From Actinomycetospora straminea (GTDB lineage: Bacteria > Actinomycetota > Actinomycetes > Mycobacteriales > Pseudonocardiaceae): 64,000 nt of DNA. The notes under the pieces are model-generated. The model was not told where the DNA came from. It did no database searches and saw only the letters and a list, made by a program, of their open reading frames with translations. Of this stretch, positions 37,279 to 46,401 are shown piece by piece. The stretch is from assembly GCF_028737255.1 (NCBI RefSeq), contig NZ_JAQZAN010000010.1:1-64000 (forward strand). Reading direction: 5' to 3'. Position numbers and translations under genes: made by a program. The first letter of the stretch is position 1; every line of letters begins with the position of its first letter.

Positions 37279-39018
37279 GTGGAACGCGACGAACTCACCC
37301 CGATCTTCTACGGCACCGGGCCTGCCCCCGCACCGTGGGCAACGGACTGCCCGGTCCGATTTGACGTCTGGCAGGCCTACGCCGGGACGTGGCCGCAAGG
37401 TACCGAGCGTCGGCTCGACGTCATCCTCGCCATCAACGAGGAACACGGGACGCGCCGCGTCCTCGATCGGCTCGGCACAATCCCCGCCTGCGCCCCTGTT
37501 GCCGCTGGCGGCTTCGTCGTAGCCAGGCTGACGCCCGAGGAGCTGATCCGCGTAATCCTCCCCCTAACGAATCTGTACGGCCTCCTGCGCCTAGCTCAGG
37601 AGCAGAGCCTCGAGACCTTGATCGCGCTGGTATCCGACCGCGACGAGATTGTGCCGTTGTTTGATCCCCAGGAGCGCGAGGAGCGCCGGCAGGAGCGCAG
37701 ACGGCATCTCACATGGTTCCTCCGGCTCCTCAGCGCGGTTCTCGGCGACGTGTACTCGCTCACAAGACAGTGGACACCGGTGAAGGCCGCCGAGGCTGTT
37801 CAGAACGCGGTGCTGGACCCGGAGGCAACGCAGCCCGTTCAGCCGGCGCCGATCGGCCCGGTCGACCGACGTCGCCGTTATCCTATCGTCTCGGTCACGA
37901 CAAATCGTCGCTCGACCCCGGCCGTGCTGCGGTCCCGCCGAACGATCAAAGCCGATGCTGCCGAGCAGGTTTTCTCGGTGGACACCAGCGCGATCGGTTG
38001 GGCGGTCTTAGACACTGGCATCGACGCTCACCACGAGGCGTTCCACGATTGGGACACGACGGGAGCGACCCCAATTGATCGAGGGAACCGGGTGGTCCGG
38101 GCGTTTGACCTTGTGGATGCACGAGACTCCGTCTCAGAGGAGGTCCTCGATAACGGGCTTATCGACTGGCCACGGCTGCTGCCCCACCTCGAGATGCCCA
38201 CACCATCACCAACGCTGGTCATGTCCTCGCGCCCGCCACAGCACCTTTACCGCGCGCCTACGCACGCGCACGGGACGCACATCGCCGGGATCATAGGCGG
38301 GTGCTGGCCGGAGAAGGGGCTTTACGGCATCTGCCCGACAATCCGGCTTTATGACTTCCGCGTGCTGGACGACGAGGGCGACGGCGACGAGTTTTCGATC
38401 GTCACCGCGCTGCAGGCCGTCCGGTACATCAATGAGCAAGCCGGACGACTTGCTATCGCTGGCGTGAATGTTAGCCTTTCGGTGCCGCACGACGTCGCTA
38501 CCCACTCCTGCGGGTGGACGCCCGTGTGCATCGAGGCCGACCGGCTCGTCAGGTCGGGCGTGGTCGTCGTCGCGGCGGCTGGCAACGCCGGGTTCAGCGG
38601 CGTAATGACCACGCTTGGGTCCGACTACCGGTCCGCCAGTATCTCCGATCCGGGCAACGCAGAACTCGCTATAACGGTTGGATCTACGCACCGCAGCGAC
38701 CCGCATCGCCACGGCGTGAGCTATTTCTCCAGCCGCGGTCCAACTGCGGACGGCAGGCGCAAGCCCGATCTGCTCGCGCCCGGTGAAGACATCGACGGGC
38801 CGGTGCCAGGCGGAATGGCGGCAATGCACGGGACCAGCCAGGCGGCCGCTCACGTCAGCGGCGCCGCCGCGATGCTCCTGGCGCGATATCGCGAGCTTCT
38901 CGGCCGGCCCGAACGAGTCAAAGCCATCCTCTGCGATACAGCCACCGACCTCCTTCGCGAGAGGGACTTCCAGGGGCTCGGCCTCGTCGACGTCCTTCGC
39001 GCCATGCAGTCCCTGTGA
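37279..39018 (+). CDS. S8-family subtilisin-like serine protease, 579 aa
   Basis: The catalytic triad is complete: Asp245 in AVLDTGID, His331 in HGTHIAGI and Ser520 in MHGTSQAAAHVSGAAAML. AAAGNAGFSG supplies the oxyanion Asn region. The first 200 residues are an extra N-terminal domain with a charged helix (EEREERRQERRRHLTWFLR-type) and no recognisable signal peptide, so the enzyme probably works in the cytoplasm. That is unlike most secreted subtilases. It is six bases before the MBL-fold gene and the two are surely cotranscribed. Such cytoplasmic protease pairs recur in actinobacterial conflict loci; the substrate is unknown. Confidence 0.85.
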   Translation: MERDELTPIFYGTGPAPAPWATDCPVRFDVWQAYAGTWPQGTERRLDVILAINEEHGTRRVLDRLGTIPACAPVAAGGFVVARLTPEELIRVILPLTNLYGLLRLAQEQSLETLIALVSDRDEIVPLFDPQEREERRQERRRHLTWFLRLLSAVLGDVYSLTRQWTPVKAAEAVQNAVLDPEATQPVQPAPIGPVDRRRRYPIVSVTTNRRSTPAVLRSRRTIKADAAEQVFSVDTSAIGWAVLDTGIDAHHEAFHDWDTTGATPIDRGNRVVRAFDLVDARDSVSEEVLDNGLIDWPRLLPHLEMPTPSPTLVMSSRPPQHLYRAPTHAHGTHIAGIIGGCWPEKGLYGICPTIRLYDFRVLDDEGDGDEFSIVTALQAVRYINEQAGRLAIAGVNVSLSVPHDVATHSCGWTPVCIEADRLVRSGVVVVAAAGNAGFSGVMTTLGSDYRSASISDPGNAELAITVGSTHRSDPHRHGVSYFSSRGPTADGRRKPDLLAPGEDIDGPVPGGMAAMHGTSQAAAHVSGAAAMLLARYRELLGRPERVKAILCDTATDLLRERDFQGLGLVDVLRAMQSL

Positions 39019-39024
39019 GCCGGT

Positions 39025-40107
39025 ATGCTTCGATTCGATTTCCTTGATGCCCGGCACGGCGACTGCTTCCTGGTTCGGTGGGGCGACGGTCGGGTCATGC
39101 TAGTCGATGGCGGGCCTAGTCCGGTGTACCAGGACTCGCTTCTTCCCTACCTCGAGACGCTACCGCCAACCGGCAACGGTCGACGGCACATCGACGTAGT
39201 ATGTGTCACTCACGTCGACGATGATCACATCGCCGGCATTGAGCGGCTCCTAACCGAATTGAGCCGTAAGCAACGGGATGGCGAGGCCCTGCCGTTCCAG
39301 GTTGGCCAGACCTGGTTCAACGCGGCAGACCAAATTGTGAACTCCCAGGCACCGGCGTCCGCCGCCGCGGTGCGCCGGCTGCTCGCGACCACGCCGCGTG
39401 GGGCGGCGTCCATAGCCAGCATCGCTCAGGGCCAGCGGGTCCGAACGCAGGCGAAGCAGCTCGGCATCGACCTTAATGTCGGATTTCCCGATCGCACCCT
39501 ACTTTCCTGCAATCGGATTGAAGTACACGGTCTAGACGTGAAGGTGGTGGCGCCGGACACTGTCGCGCTGGACGCGTTGCTGGCTAGGTGGCGGGCAGCG
39601 GAGTCGGCTCGCGACGCCGGCATCGTAACCGCAGGATACACCGACTACTCGATCCCCAACCTCTCAAGCACTGTGCTACTCATTGAGCACCTCGAGCGAC
39701 GGGCGCTACTAACCGGTGACGCGCGCGGAGACCGGATACTTTCGGGGCTCGAGGAATGCAAGCTTCTCAAGTCGGGTGCACGGATGCACGTCGACCTGCT
39801 GAAACTGCCGCACCACGGCAGCAATAACAACGTCACCTCTGACTTCTTCGAGCGAATTCATGCCGACCACTATGTCATCTCGGCAGACGGCGTCGCGCAC
39901 CACCACCCTAACGAGCAGACTCTCACCTGGCTTGTGCAGTCGAGAAGTCCAGAAGACATTTTTACCATTCATTTGACCAATAGCATCGAATTCGCCGAGA
40001 TGGCACTGCAGGAGCTTGCGGTCGGCAGACGTTTTCGCACCGCGGTCCGACATGCCGCCGAGCCAGCTGCCATCGTTAGTCTCGGCGCCAAGGCCCCAGC
40101 ACCATGA
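39025..40107 (+). CDS. MBL-fold metallohydrolase (ComEC/Rec2-like type), 360 aa
   Basis: The motif HVDDDHIAG (residues 63-71) is the metal-binding HxDxDH type of the metallo-beta-lactamase fold. LLTGDARGD and LKLPHHGSNNN follow as further metal-ligand motifs, in the order found in ComEC C-terminal hydrolases. There are no membrane helices, so this is a stand-alone soluble enzyme, likely acting on nucleic acid or a phosphoester. Pairing with the upstream protease suggests one unit in which one enzyme might activate or be activated by the other (inference). Confidence 0.8.
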   Translation: MLRFDFLDARHGDCFLVRWGDGRVMLVDGGPSPVYQDSLLPYLETLPPTGNGRRHIDVVCVTHVDDDHIAGIERLLTELSRKQRDGEALPFQVGQTWFNAADQIVNSQAPASAAAVRRLLATTPRGAASIASIAQGQRVRTQAKQLGIDLNVGFPDRTLLSCNRIEVHGLDVKVVAPDTVALDALLARWRAAESARDAGIVTAGYTDYSIPNLSSTVLLIEHLERRALLTGDARGDRILSGLEECKLLKSGARMHVDLLKLPHHGSNNNVTSDFFERIHADHYVISADGVAHHHPNEQTLTWLVQSRSPEDIFTIHLTNSIEFAEMALQELAVGRRFRTAVRHAAEPAAIVSLGAKAPAP

Positions 40108-41026
40108 GTAGCGAACGCAGCAGGACCCGGCTCGCCCTCTCCAGTTGTCGTCTAGGGAGCGCAGCGGGGTTCGACACCGGGACGGTCCGGAACTAAAGTT
40201 CATCTCGTCATGAAGTTAAGCCCGACTCCAGCCCGTGGTCGATCCGCTCCCTGGCCGGAGCTGACATCGACGCAGCCGGCAAGGCCTCAAGGAATTGGGT
40301 CGACGCACGAACCTCGGGAGCGATCAGGCCCGACCGGCCGCATTGGTGGGTTGCGTCCCGTGGAGTGGTGGAACTTCGGGCTCATCGCGTGATCTATACG
40401 CCGGGTCAAATCATGCCTTCAGCAGTTCGTGCTGGCCACCGCGTCCTCGTTGGCGGGCGCGGTGAGCAGGGTCATGGAGTCTTCGGCAAGGTAGCGGCGG
40501 TCGCCCGTCTGCCATTCGTCCTCGACCCGGCCGCCCGCTGGTCCGGTGCCGACCGGGGCGCGGTCGAGGTCGGCACCGCGGCGGCACCGGACGTGCGGGT
40601 CGACGCGACGGGCAGGCGCGCCCGCAGCGCCGTCGACGTGCGGCGGCCGGCCCGGGCGTGGGTTGCGTCCTCCTGCGCCCTGCCCCTCGGTGATCGTGAC
40701 CCGCTGATGCGCCGCGCGATCGCCCTCGACCGTCCCGGCTACCGCGTCGGTTCAGGTTCGTGGCTGACAATCGGCTGGGTGGGGCCGGGACGCCCGCTGC
40801 GGATCTCGACCGAGCTCGCCGCCCGCCTCGAGGCGGTGGGTCCCACGCGCCGGATCGGCGTCGCGGACCTCACGTCGTGCTCGCGACCGAGCCGGCACCG
40901 GTTCGCGAGCGCGGCTTTTCCCTGCCCAGACGGAGTGACGATCCCGATCAGCGACGCAGCCCTCACCCAGGACGCGCTAACCTCCCAGGGCACCTCGATC
41001 GGCCCGTCGCGGGAGTACGCAATCGG
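40108..41026. other. about 900 bases of mostly decayed DNA
   Basis: Apart from the transposase scrap at 40419-40545 I see no gene. A long plus-strand frame covers the interval but is Arg/Pro-rich and has no motif. Confidence 0.35.
40419..40545 (-). mobile_element. possible IS256/mutator transposase C-terminal scrap
   Basis: The minus strand encodes EDEWQTGDRRYLAEDSMTLL followed by a short tail and a stop at 40419-40421. This is similar to the last 30 residues of some actinobacterial IS256-family transposases (DEW..xRRYLxxxSMxxL). Nothing upstream matches. Confidence 0.35.
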
Positions 41027-41199
41027 GTGAGCACCGACCTCGCCTCCGCGGCCGCCCGCACCGATGACGACCGCGCACGTCACCTGCGGACCCTGACCGG
41101 TGCCCTTGACCGGTCCTGGTGCGCGGCGAGCCGCTCTGGGCCCAGTACCGCTCGTGGCTGCGGGAGGACGTCCAACGGGGCGGACCGCACGTGGCGTAG
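41027..41199 (+). pseudogene. small frameshifted gene before the DedA-like gene
   Basis: GTG 41027, with GGAG upstream, opens STDLASAAARTDDDRARHLR. Near 41120 coding character shifts frame to RGEPLWAQYRSWLREDVQRG, ending at TAG 41197-41199. Together these look like a roughly 57-residue protein with one indel. No family is recognised. Confidence 0.3.
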
Positions 41200-41218
41200 T
41201 CGGCCCCTGGAGGAGGTC

Positions 41219-41875
41219 GTGACCATCCCGATCGAGCGCGTCCTCGTGTGGGCCGCCGTCCCGGCGGTGCTCGTCGTCGTCCCGTTCCTGCTCTGGGGCT
41301 CGGACGTCGTGACGTGGACCGCGTCGGTGATGAGCCCGACCACCTCGTCGACAGCCATCGCCGTCGGCGTGTTCTTGCTGCTCGCCGTGGACATCGCGGC
41401 ACCGGTGCCGTCCTCGCTCGTGTGCCTTGCCGCCGGTGCGTTACTCGGTGCGGCGCTGGGCACAGCGGTCAGCGCCGCCGGGCTCAGCGTCGGGTGCGCG
41501 GTCGGGCTGGGGCTGGCGCGCCGGGTGGGCAGCACGCCCTCGCGGTGGCTGCTCGGCCCCGAGCCGTTCGACCGGCTCCGGCGCCTCGGTGAACGGCACG
41601 GCGTCGCGATCCTGGCCGTCTGCCGGCCGGTGCCGGTGCTGGCCGAGACGTCGGTCGTGATGGCCGGCGCCGTGCGGATGCCGCTCAGTGCGGCGCTGGC
41701 CGTGACGACCCTGGCCAACATCGGCGTCGCGGGGTGCTACGCGGTCGCAGGGGCCTGGGCGTGGTCGGGCCGAGGGACGTTCCCGGTGGCGGTCGCGGCG
41801 GCGTGCTTGCTGCCCGCGGCCGCGTGGTCGGTCGTCCTGGCCGCCCGCCGCCGGGTCACGGCCGCCGATCGGTGA
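41219..41875 (+). CDS. DedA/VTT-domain-like membrane protein, 218 aa
   Basis: GTG 41219 follows GGAGGAGG. There are about five hydrophobic helices. The middle carries the re-entrant-type pattern of the SNARE-associated/VTT fold: AAPVPSSLVCLAAGALLGAA, GLGLARRVG, then LGERHGVAILAVCRPVPVLA with ETSVVMAG. The central acidic residue and Gly/Arg pattern fit DedA proteins, which take part in lipid flipping and membrane homeostasis. Its 3' end overlaps the convergent gene by 20 bases. No functional link to the neighbours is evident. Confidence 0.65.
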   Translation: MTIPIERVLVWAAVPAVLVVVPFLLWGSDVVTWTASVMSPTTSSTAIAVGVFLLLAVDIAAPVPSSLVCLAAGALLGAALGTAVSAAGLSVGCAVGLGLARRVGSTPSRWLLGPEPFDRLRRLGERHGVAILAVCRPVPVLAETSVVMAGAVRMPLSAALAVTTLANIGVAGCYAVAGAWAWSGRGTFPVAVAAACLLPAAAWSVVLAARRRVTAADR

Positions 41876-42701
41876 CCCGCGGGACCCGGGGGCTCCGACG
41901 CGGTCCGGCACCGTCCGGCAGCCGGAGGGTCCCTCGCGCGTAGCCGCAGAGGACGTCGGCGTCCCATCCGCCCAGCCAGAACGACGCGCGCCACGGCTCG
42001 TCGTGGTCGGTCGCGTCCAGCCAGCCGTGCGGGTCGTCGATCTCGGGCTCCGAGCTCAGGACGTAGTCGTAGCGCATGAGCGCGCCGAAGAACCGCGCCG
42101 CGCCGCCCCCGTCGGCTCCGAGGTTCCCCGTGAGGAAGGCGAGCCGCTCGGCGATCGCGGTCCTGAGCGGCTCGGCGGCGTCGGCCAGCTCCGCGCGGAG
42201 CGCCGTGACCCGAGCGGCCCAGGTGGCGGTGAGATCCTGCTCGCCGGTCGCCTTCCGGATCTCGGCCGCCCCGAACTCCACGCCGCCCGCGAACAGCTCG
42301 GCGTAGGGGAAGGACGGGTCGGCGGGCACCACCGCGCGCGCGGCGCGGAAATCGTCGCGCGCGACCTGCAGGTGGAACGGGTAGAGGGGTTCGAGGCCGT
42401 CGTCGGCCACGACACCGTTGCGTCCCTCGAACTTCGGCGCGTCGAGCAGGTCGACCGTCGCACCGACCAGGGGATGGTCGGGCACGGCGATCCCCTCGTG
42501 CGCGACGGCGTCGACGGCCACCCCGATGTCGCGGCCGTGCGTGCGGCGGAACGGTGGCGGTTGGAACGAGACGATCCGGTCCAGGTCGGGTTCGCCCGCG
42601 TAGGCGTGCACGTACCCGGACACGCCGCGCGGCTCGTCGTAGGGGTCCGGATCGGTCGCGAGCCGGCACTGGAACCACCCGGCGAAGCTCAGCTCGATCA
42701 T
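41856..42701 (-). CDS. unknown protein of the quinoprotein cluster, 281 aa
   Basis: It begins MIELSFAGWFQCRLATDPDP and continues YDEPRGVSGYVHA. I recall similar uncharacterised proteins near oxidase clusters but no named domain. The sequence is soluble and mixed alpha/beta, with several Trp near the end (SFWLGGWDADVL). ATG 42701 overlaps the ferritin-like gene's stop (ATGA), so the two are translationally coupled. It is the last gene of the leftward three-gene operon. Confidence 0.65.
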   Translation of the reverse strand: MIELSFAGWFQCRLATDPDPYDEPRGVSGYVHAYAGEPDLDRIVSFQPPPFRRTHGRDIGVAVDAVAHEGIAVPDHPLVGATVDLLDAPKFEGRNGVVADDGLEPLYPFHLQVARDDFRAARAVVPADPSFPYAELFAGGVEFGAAEIRKATGEQDLTATWAARVTALRAELADAAEPLRTAIAERLAFLTGNLGADGGGAARFFGALMRYDYVLSSEPEIDDPHGWLDATDHDEPWRASFWLGGWDADVLCGYARGTLRLPDGAGPRRSPRVPRVTDRRP

Positions 42702-43882
42702 GGTGCGACCTCGACGAGGCTGCGGCGGACGAAGCCGATCGTCTCGCCGACCGCGGACAGGCGTGGGGTCCGATCGCCCAGCTCGACGGCTTCCGCCACG
42801 ATCGCGGCGAGGCGTTCCAGGACGAACGTCCAGCGCGCCGCCGGGAACGGCGAGAGCGCGACGTCGGAATAGAGCTCGAACGGCGGGCCCGCGCGTCGGG
42901 GATCGGCGGGGTCGCCGGCGGGCATCTCGGTCAGGACCTCCGCGATGGGTCGTATCGCGGTGCTCATCAGCCGCGCCGCCGCCGAGCGCACGGCCTGCTT
43001 GGCGCGCGTGCCGCCGCCGAGCGCGAAGAACTGGGCGAGCAGCAGAAGCACCACCTCGTAGACGGCGTTGAACAGCTCGGCGGTGCGCAGCGCGTCCGGG
43101 TGCGTGAGCACGGTCCCTGGTCCGGCTCCGCGCAGGTCGCGGGTCTGCGGGTTGGGCACGACGTCTCGGGCGGCGGCGAAGTGGCCGGCGTCGGCGTACT
43201 CCTTGCGCACGTCGAGGAACCGCGCGTAGTGCGACCCGCGCCGGTCGGCGGGAGTGCCCTCTCCGTCGCGCACGATGTCGTCGATGGCGGCGAAGGCCCC
43301 GGCCCGGTCCACGACCCGCCGGACGTCGAGCTCGACCGACCAGTCGTCGTCGATCTGCGCCTCCGGCGGCCCGATGAACAGCGTGCGCTCGTCGAGCGAG
43401 GCGAACCCCTGCCGGATCTGCTCGTAGAGCTCCCCGACGAAGGTGTACTCGAGCTCGTCGGGCGCCACCGCGTCGAACGCCGAGGCCTCCTGCGGTCGCG
43501 CCGGCGGGTCGGGCAGGGCGTGTCCCTGCGGCAGCTCGAAGACGAGCATCCGGTACAGCGCCTCGTCGGAGAACGGGACGAGGTCGAACGCGAACGGGTA
43601 GTAGCCGACCTGCTGGGGGAAGTTCGGTCGCGACAGGTGCGGACCGGCGCCCACCGCGGCCAGCAGGTTGGACACGGTGGCGAGGTGCCCCATCTCCTCG
43701 ACCGCGACGCGCAGGATGACGCCCTCCCACTCGCGCGCGAGGCGCTGCTGGGGACCGGTGAGCCCCTCGCTGAGGTGCTTCTTCATCGTCAGCGCCGGGA
43801 ACAGGTACTGGATCATGAGGCCGTGCTCGATCTCGGCGGCCTCGCGCAGGGCCAGCACGAGCTCCTCGCGTGTGTCGATCAC
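42698..43882 (-). CDS. ferritin-like (VioB/RebD-type) protein, 394 aa
   Basis: The N-terminus carries the diiron-type ferritin pattern: EIEHGLMIQYLFPAL (Glu17, Glu19 and His20) and VEEMGHLATVSNLL (Glu62, Glu63, His66). This matches the ferritin-like domain associated with VioB/RebD-type iminophenylpyruvate dimer synthases. A second helical half follows (AELFNAVYEVVLLLLAQFFA). The role could be an iron-dependent oxidation or oxygen handling step. ATG 43882 overlaps the upstream zincin stop. Only family resemblance supports the metal site. Confidence 0.75.
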   Translation of the reverse strand: MIDTREELVLALREAAEIEHGLMIQYLFPALTMKKHLSEGLTGPQQRLAREWEGVILRVAVEEMGHLATVSNLLAAVGAGPHLSRPNFPQQVGYYPFAFDLVPFSDEALYRMLVFELPQGHALPDPPARPQEASAFDAVAPDELEYTFVGELYEQIRQGFASLDERTLFIGPPEAQIDDDWSVELDVRRVVDRAGAFAAIDDIVRDGEGTPADRRGSHYARFLDVRKEYADAGHFAAARDVVPNPQTRDLRGAGPGTVLTHPDALRTAELFNAVYEVVLLLLAQFFALGGGTRAKQAVRSAAARLMSTAIRPIAEVLTEMPAGDPADPRRAGPPFELYSDVALSPFPAARWTFVLERLAAIVAEAVELGDRTPRLSAVGETIGFVRRSLVEVAP

Positions 43883-46035
43883 GATCGATCACCCCTCCGG
43901 TCGGTCGCGGGCAGAGCCGCCCGGGACGTCTCGACGTCGCGGGCGACCCGCTCGAGCACCCGCGTCCGGACACCCCGGCTGCGCAGGGTCGGGACGATGG
44001 CGTCGAGGACGGCGCCCGCCCGCTCGTCGCGGCCCCGCCTCGCCTCGGCCTCGGCCAGCGCCGTCATCGCCTGGTTCAGCGAGATGTTGTCGAGGCGCGC
44101 AGGCGCCGTGCCCGCGGCGCCAGAGGGCGCGACGACCTCGCGCAGCAGCGCCGCCGACTCCTCCGGTCGGGCCGGGTGCACGGTGAGCTGGCGCTCGGTG
44201 GTGAGCTCCTTGAACGGTCGGCGGGCCGGGAAGCCGCGCACGAGCCGCGCGTACGTCGCCAGGGGATGCGCCCCGTGCTCGTCGATGACCTCCTGCAGCG
44301 CGTCGTTCCCGGACTGCAGGGCGGCCGCACGCGAGCCGAGCGTCTGGAACAGCCAGCCGGTCTGCGTGCCGACGAGCAGCTCGCCGACGCGCTGGTCCTC
44401 CTCGGTCATGGGGGGTCGGATCCGCAGCCGGACCTCGGGCGAGACCACGACGGACCCGTCGGGGGCCGTGTAGCGCCCGCGCACCCGGTACTCGCCGGGC
44501 TCGTCGAAGGACGCGCCGAAGGAGTCCGCGCCGATGTAGGCGCTGTCGTAGATCGCGAGCCCGGGCCGCAGCCGCCGTGTCCGTGCCTCGTGGGTGCACC
44601 GGCGCAGCAGCGGCCGGTGCAGGACGACCCGCCCCGAGGGCCTGCGCACGGCGATGCTCATCCGGTCGTCCTTGGGATGCAGCGACGGCACCACCGCGAC
44701 GCCCGCCGGGTCGGTCGCCGCCAGCTTGATCTCGGCGACCACCGGCTCGCCCCAGGAGTACGTGGCGCGGGTGCGCAGCTCGAGCTCAAGGCCGGATTCG
44801 TCGCGTTCGGCGGCCTCGAAGGCCGCCGGGTCGACGTCGCCCGCTCCCCCACCAAACGGGTTCCCGCCCATGATCACGTCGTGCAGGGGTGCGTGGCGCA
44901 GGTGGGCCAGCTCCGCCGGGGTGAACGCGAAGGCGAAGTCGCGCCAGTAGGCCTCGGTCCCGCTCCCGCCGCCGGTGGCCGCTCGGTACTCCTGCGGGTA
45001 GTTCATCCACGACCGGTCGCCCCGCCCCGAGTGCGGGCCGAGCGGTGCGGGCGGCAGGGCCAGGTTCTTCTCCCAGGAGTGCCGCAGGTTGAAGCAGTGC
45101 CCCAGCTCGTGGACATAGGTGCGCAGCTGGGCACGCCGGGCCTTCGGGCCGGAGCCGGCGATGACGTCGTTGAACACCGCGCAGCCCTGCCGCCCGCGTC
45201 CGGCCTGGTCGAACATGATCCCGCGCACCGGGCTCGGGTGGTCGTACGCGGTGGCCACCAGCAGCCAGACGCTCCACTGCCGGACGTCGGCGAACCGCGA
45301 GGCGTGGTTGACCATCGCGGCGTGCAGCTCGTCGTCGCCCCACTGCCGGTCGGGCCCCGCGCCGGAGACCGGCACGACATCGGCCCCTCCCGCCACCGGC
45401 GTGAGCTCGACGCCGGCGTCCGCGAACGCCCCGGCCACGGTGAGCACCCGCTGCGGCGTGCCCTCCGGGCGCGGGAGGAGCCCGGTGTCGTAGGACACGA
45501 ACGGCTCCTGGTCGGTGACCGTGTCCTGTTCGTAGACCACCGTGCGGTACCGGGCGGAGACGAACTCGCAGCTCCACGTGGTACCCGCGGACTCGGCGGG
45601 CGAGCTCAACCGGATCGTCGCCGGGCCGGGCGGCGCGGTCGGCGCGGGCGCTCCCGAGGGCTCGGTCCCGGCCACCTCGACCCGGGCGCCGGTCGGTCCC
45701 GCGGGCCAGGTGGCCCGCACCGCGCCCTCGATGCGGACCGAGGACGCCGTCCCCGTGACGACGGGGTCGGCCATGACGAAGCTGCCGGTGTACCGCGTCG
45801 TCGCACCGGCCACGGCGAAGACGTCGGCGCTGACGCGCGGTCCGCCGATCACACCGTCGAGGTCGATCCGGAGCTCGACGACGTCAGCTCCGTCGTCACG
45901 GGACCCCCGGTAGCGACCGCTGACGTGACTCGTCCCGACGACGGTCGCCGGCGGCGTGGATCGCCGGGACGTACTCACGTCCGATGCCGCGTCGGCGCGG
46001 GCCGATGCGCGAGGCGTGGTCGTCGACTCAGCCAT
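43879..46035 (-). CDS. zincin-type metalloprotease-like protein, 718 aa
   Basis: The motif HELGHCFNLRH (residues 309-319) is an extended HExxHxxxxxH zinc site as in metzincins. The N-terminal 150 residues contain beta strands and Pro/Ala linkers without a signal peptide. The C-terminal region has an Ig-like beta domain (YRVRGRYTAPDGSVVVSPEV) and a helical TPR-like end (LNQAMTALAEAEARRGRDER). ATG 46035 follows GGGGGA. It leads the leftward operon and faces the rightward operon across a 366-base divergent region. A role in maturing the quinoprotein or its peptide substrate is only a guess. Confidence 0.75.
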   Translation of the reverse strand: MAESTTTPRASARADAASDVSTSRRSTPPATVVGTSHVSGRYRGSRDDGADVVELRIDLDGVIGGPRVSADVFAVAGATTRYTGSFVMADPVVTGTASSVRIEGAVRATWPAGPTGARVEVAGTEPSGAPAPTAPPGPATIRLSSPAESAGTTWSCEFVSARYRTVVYEQDTVTDQEPFVSYDTGLLPRPEGTPQRVLTVAGAFADAGVELTPVAGGADVVPVSGAGPDRQWGDDELHAAMVNHASRFADVRQWSVWLLVATAYDHPSPVRGIMFDQAGRGRQGCAVFNDVIAGSGPKARRAQLRTYVHELGHCFNLRHSWEKNLALPPAPLGPHSGRGDRSWMNYPQEYRAATGGGSGTEAYWRDFAFAFTPAELAHLRHAPLHDVIMGGNPFGGGAGDVDPAAFEAAERDESGLELELRTRATYSWGEPVVAEIKLAATDPAGVAVVPSLHPKDDRMSIAVRRPSGRVVLHRPLLRRCTHEARTRRLRPGLAIYDSAYIGADSFGASFDEPGEYRVRGRYTAPDGSVVVSPEVRLRIRPPMTEEDQRVGELLVGTQTGWLFQTLGSRAAALQSGNDALQEVIDEHGAHPLATYARLVRGFPARRPFKELTTERQLTVHPARPEESAALLREVVAPSGAAGTAPARLDNISLNQAMTALAEAEARRGRDERAGAVLDAIVPTLRSRGVRTRVLERVARDVETSRAALPATDRRGDRS

Positions 46036-46401
46036 CCGGTCCCCCGTCGGATGATCGATCGTGCGTGGAGCGACGATAACGCGCGGCACCCCCGCGCGGA
46101 ATCCCGAGAGCCGCCCGAGCGGCCGGTGGAAACACTCGAGAGATCGGCTCGCCGGCCCGCTCTCTGCTCCGCGACCTCGAACGGCGTATCGTGGCCGTCC
46201 GCGGTGCGCCGGTCGGGTGGTCTCGATTCTCCGGAACGGTTCGACGATGGTGGCCCGATCCCCCGGTCGTTACTCTAGCGGCAGAGCGCGACAATTCTGA
46301 TCAACCGTGGCCGACACGAAGATCCGTCGATTGCTCACATCCCGACGGGTGACCGGTGGCACGTGCCGGGCGCGCGCTCGGAATTGAAGCAGGGGGGGCG
46401 A
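46036..46401. promoter_or_regulatory. divergent intergenic region of the quinoprotein cluster
   Basis: Both operons start outward from here, so shared promoters and regulator sites are expected. I cannot point to specific boxes. No coding signal is seen in it. Confidence 0.4.

Noticed and set aside
40365-41030. Plus-strand open frame of 221 codons
   Set aside because: Composition is not protein-like and the minus strand carries a transposase-like end in the same place.
43870-46278. Plus-strand open frame of 802 codons
   Set aside because: Antisense shadow of the zincin gene; long open antisense frames are expected at this GC.
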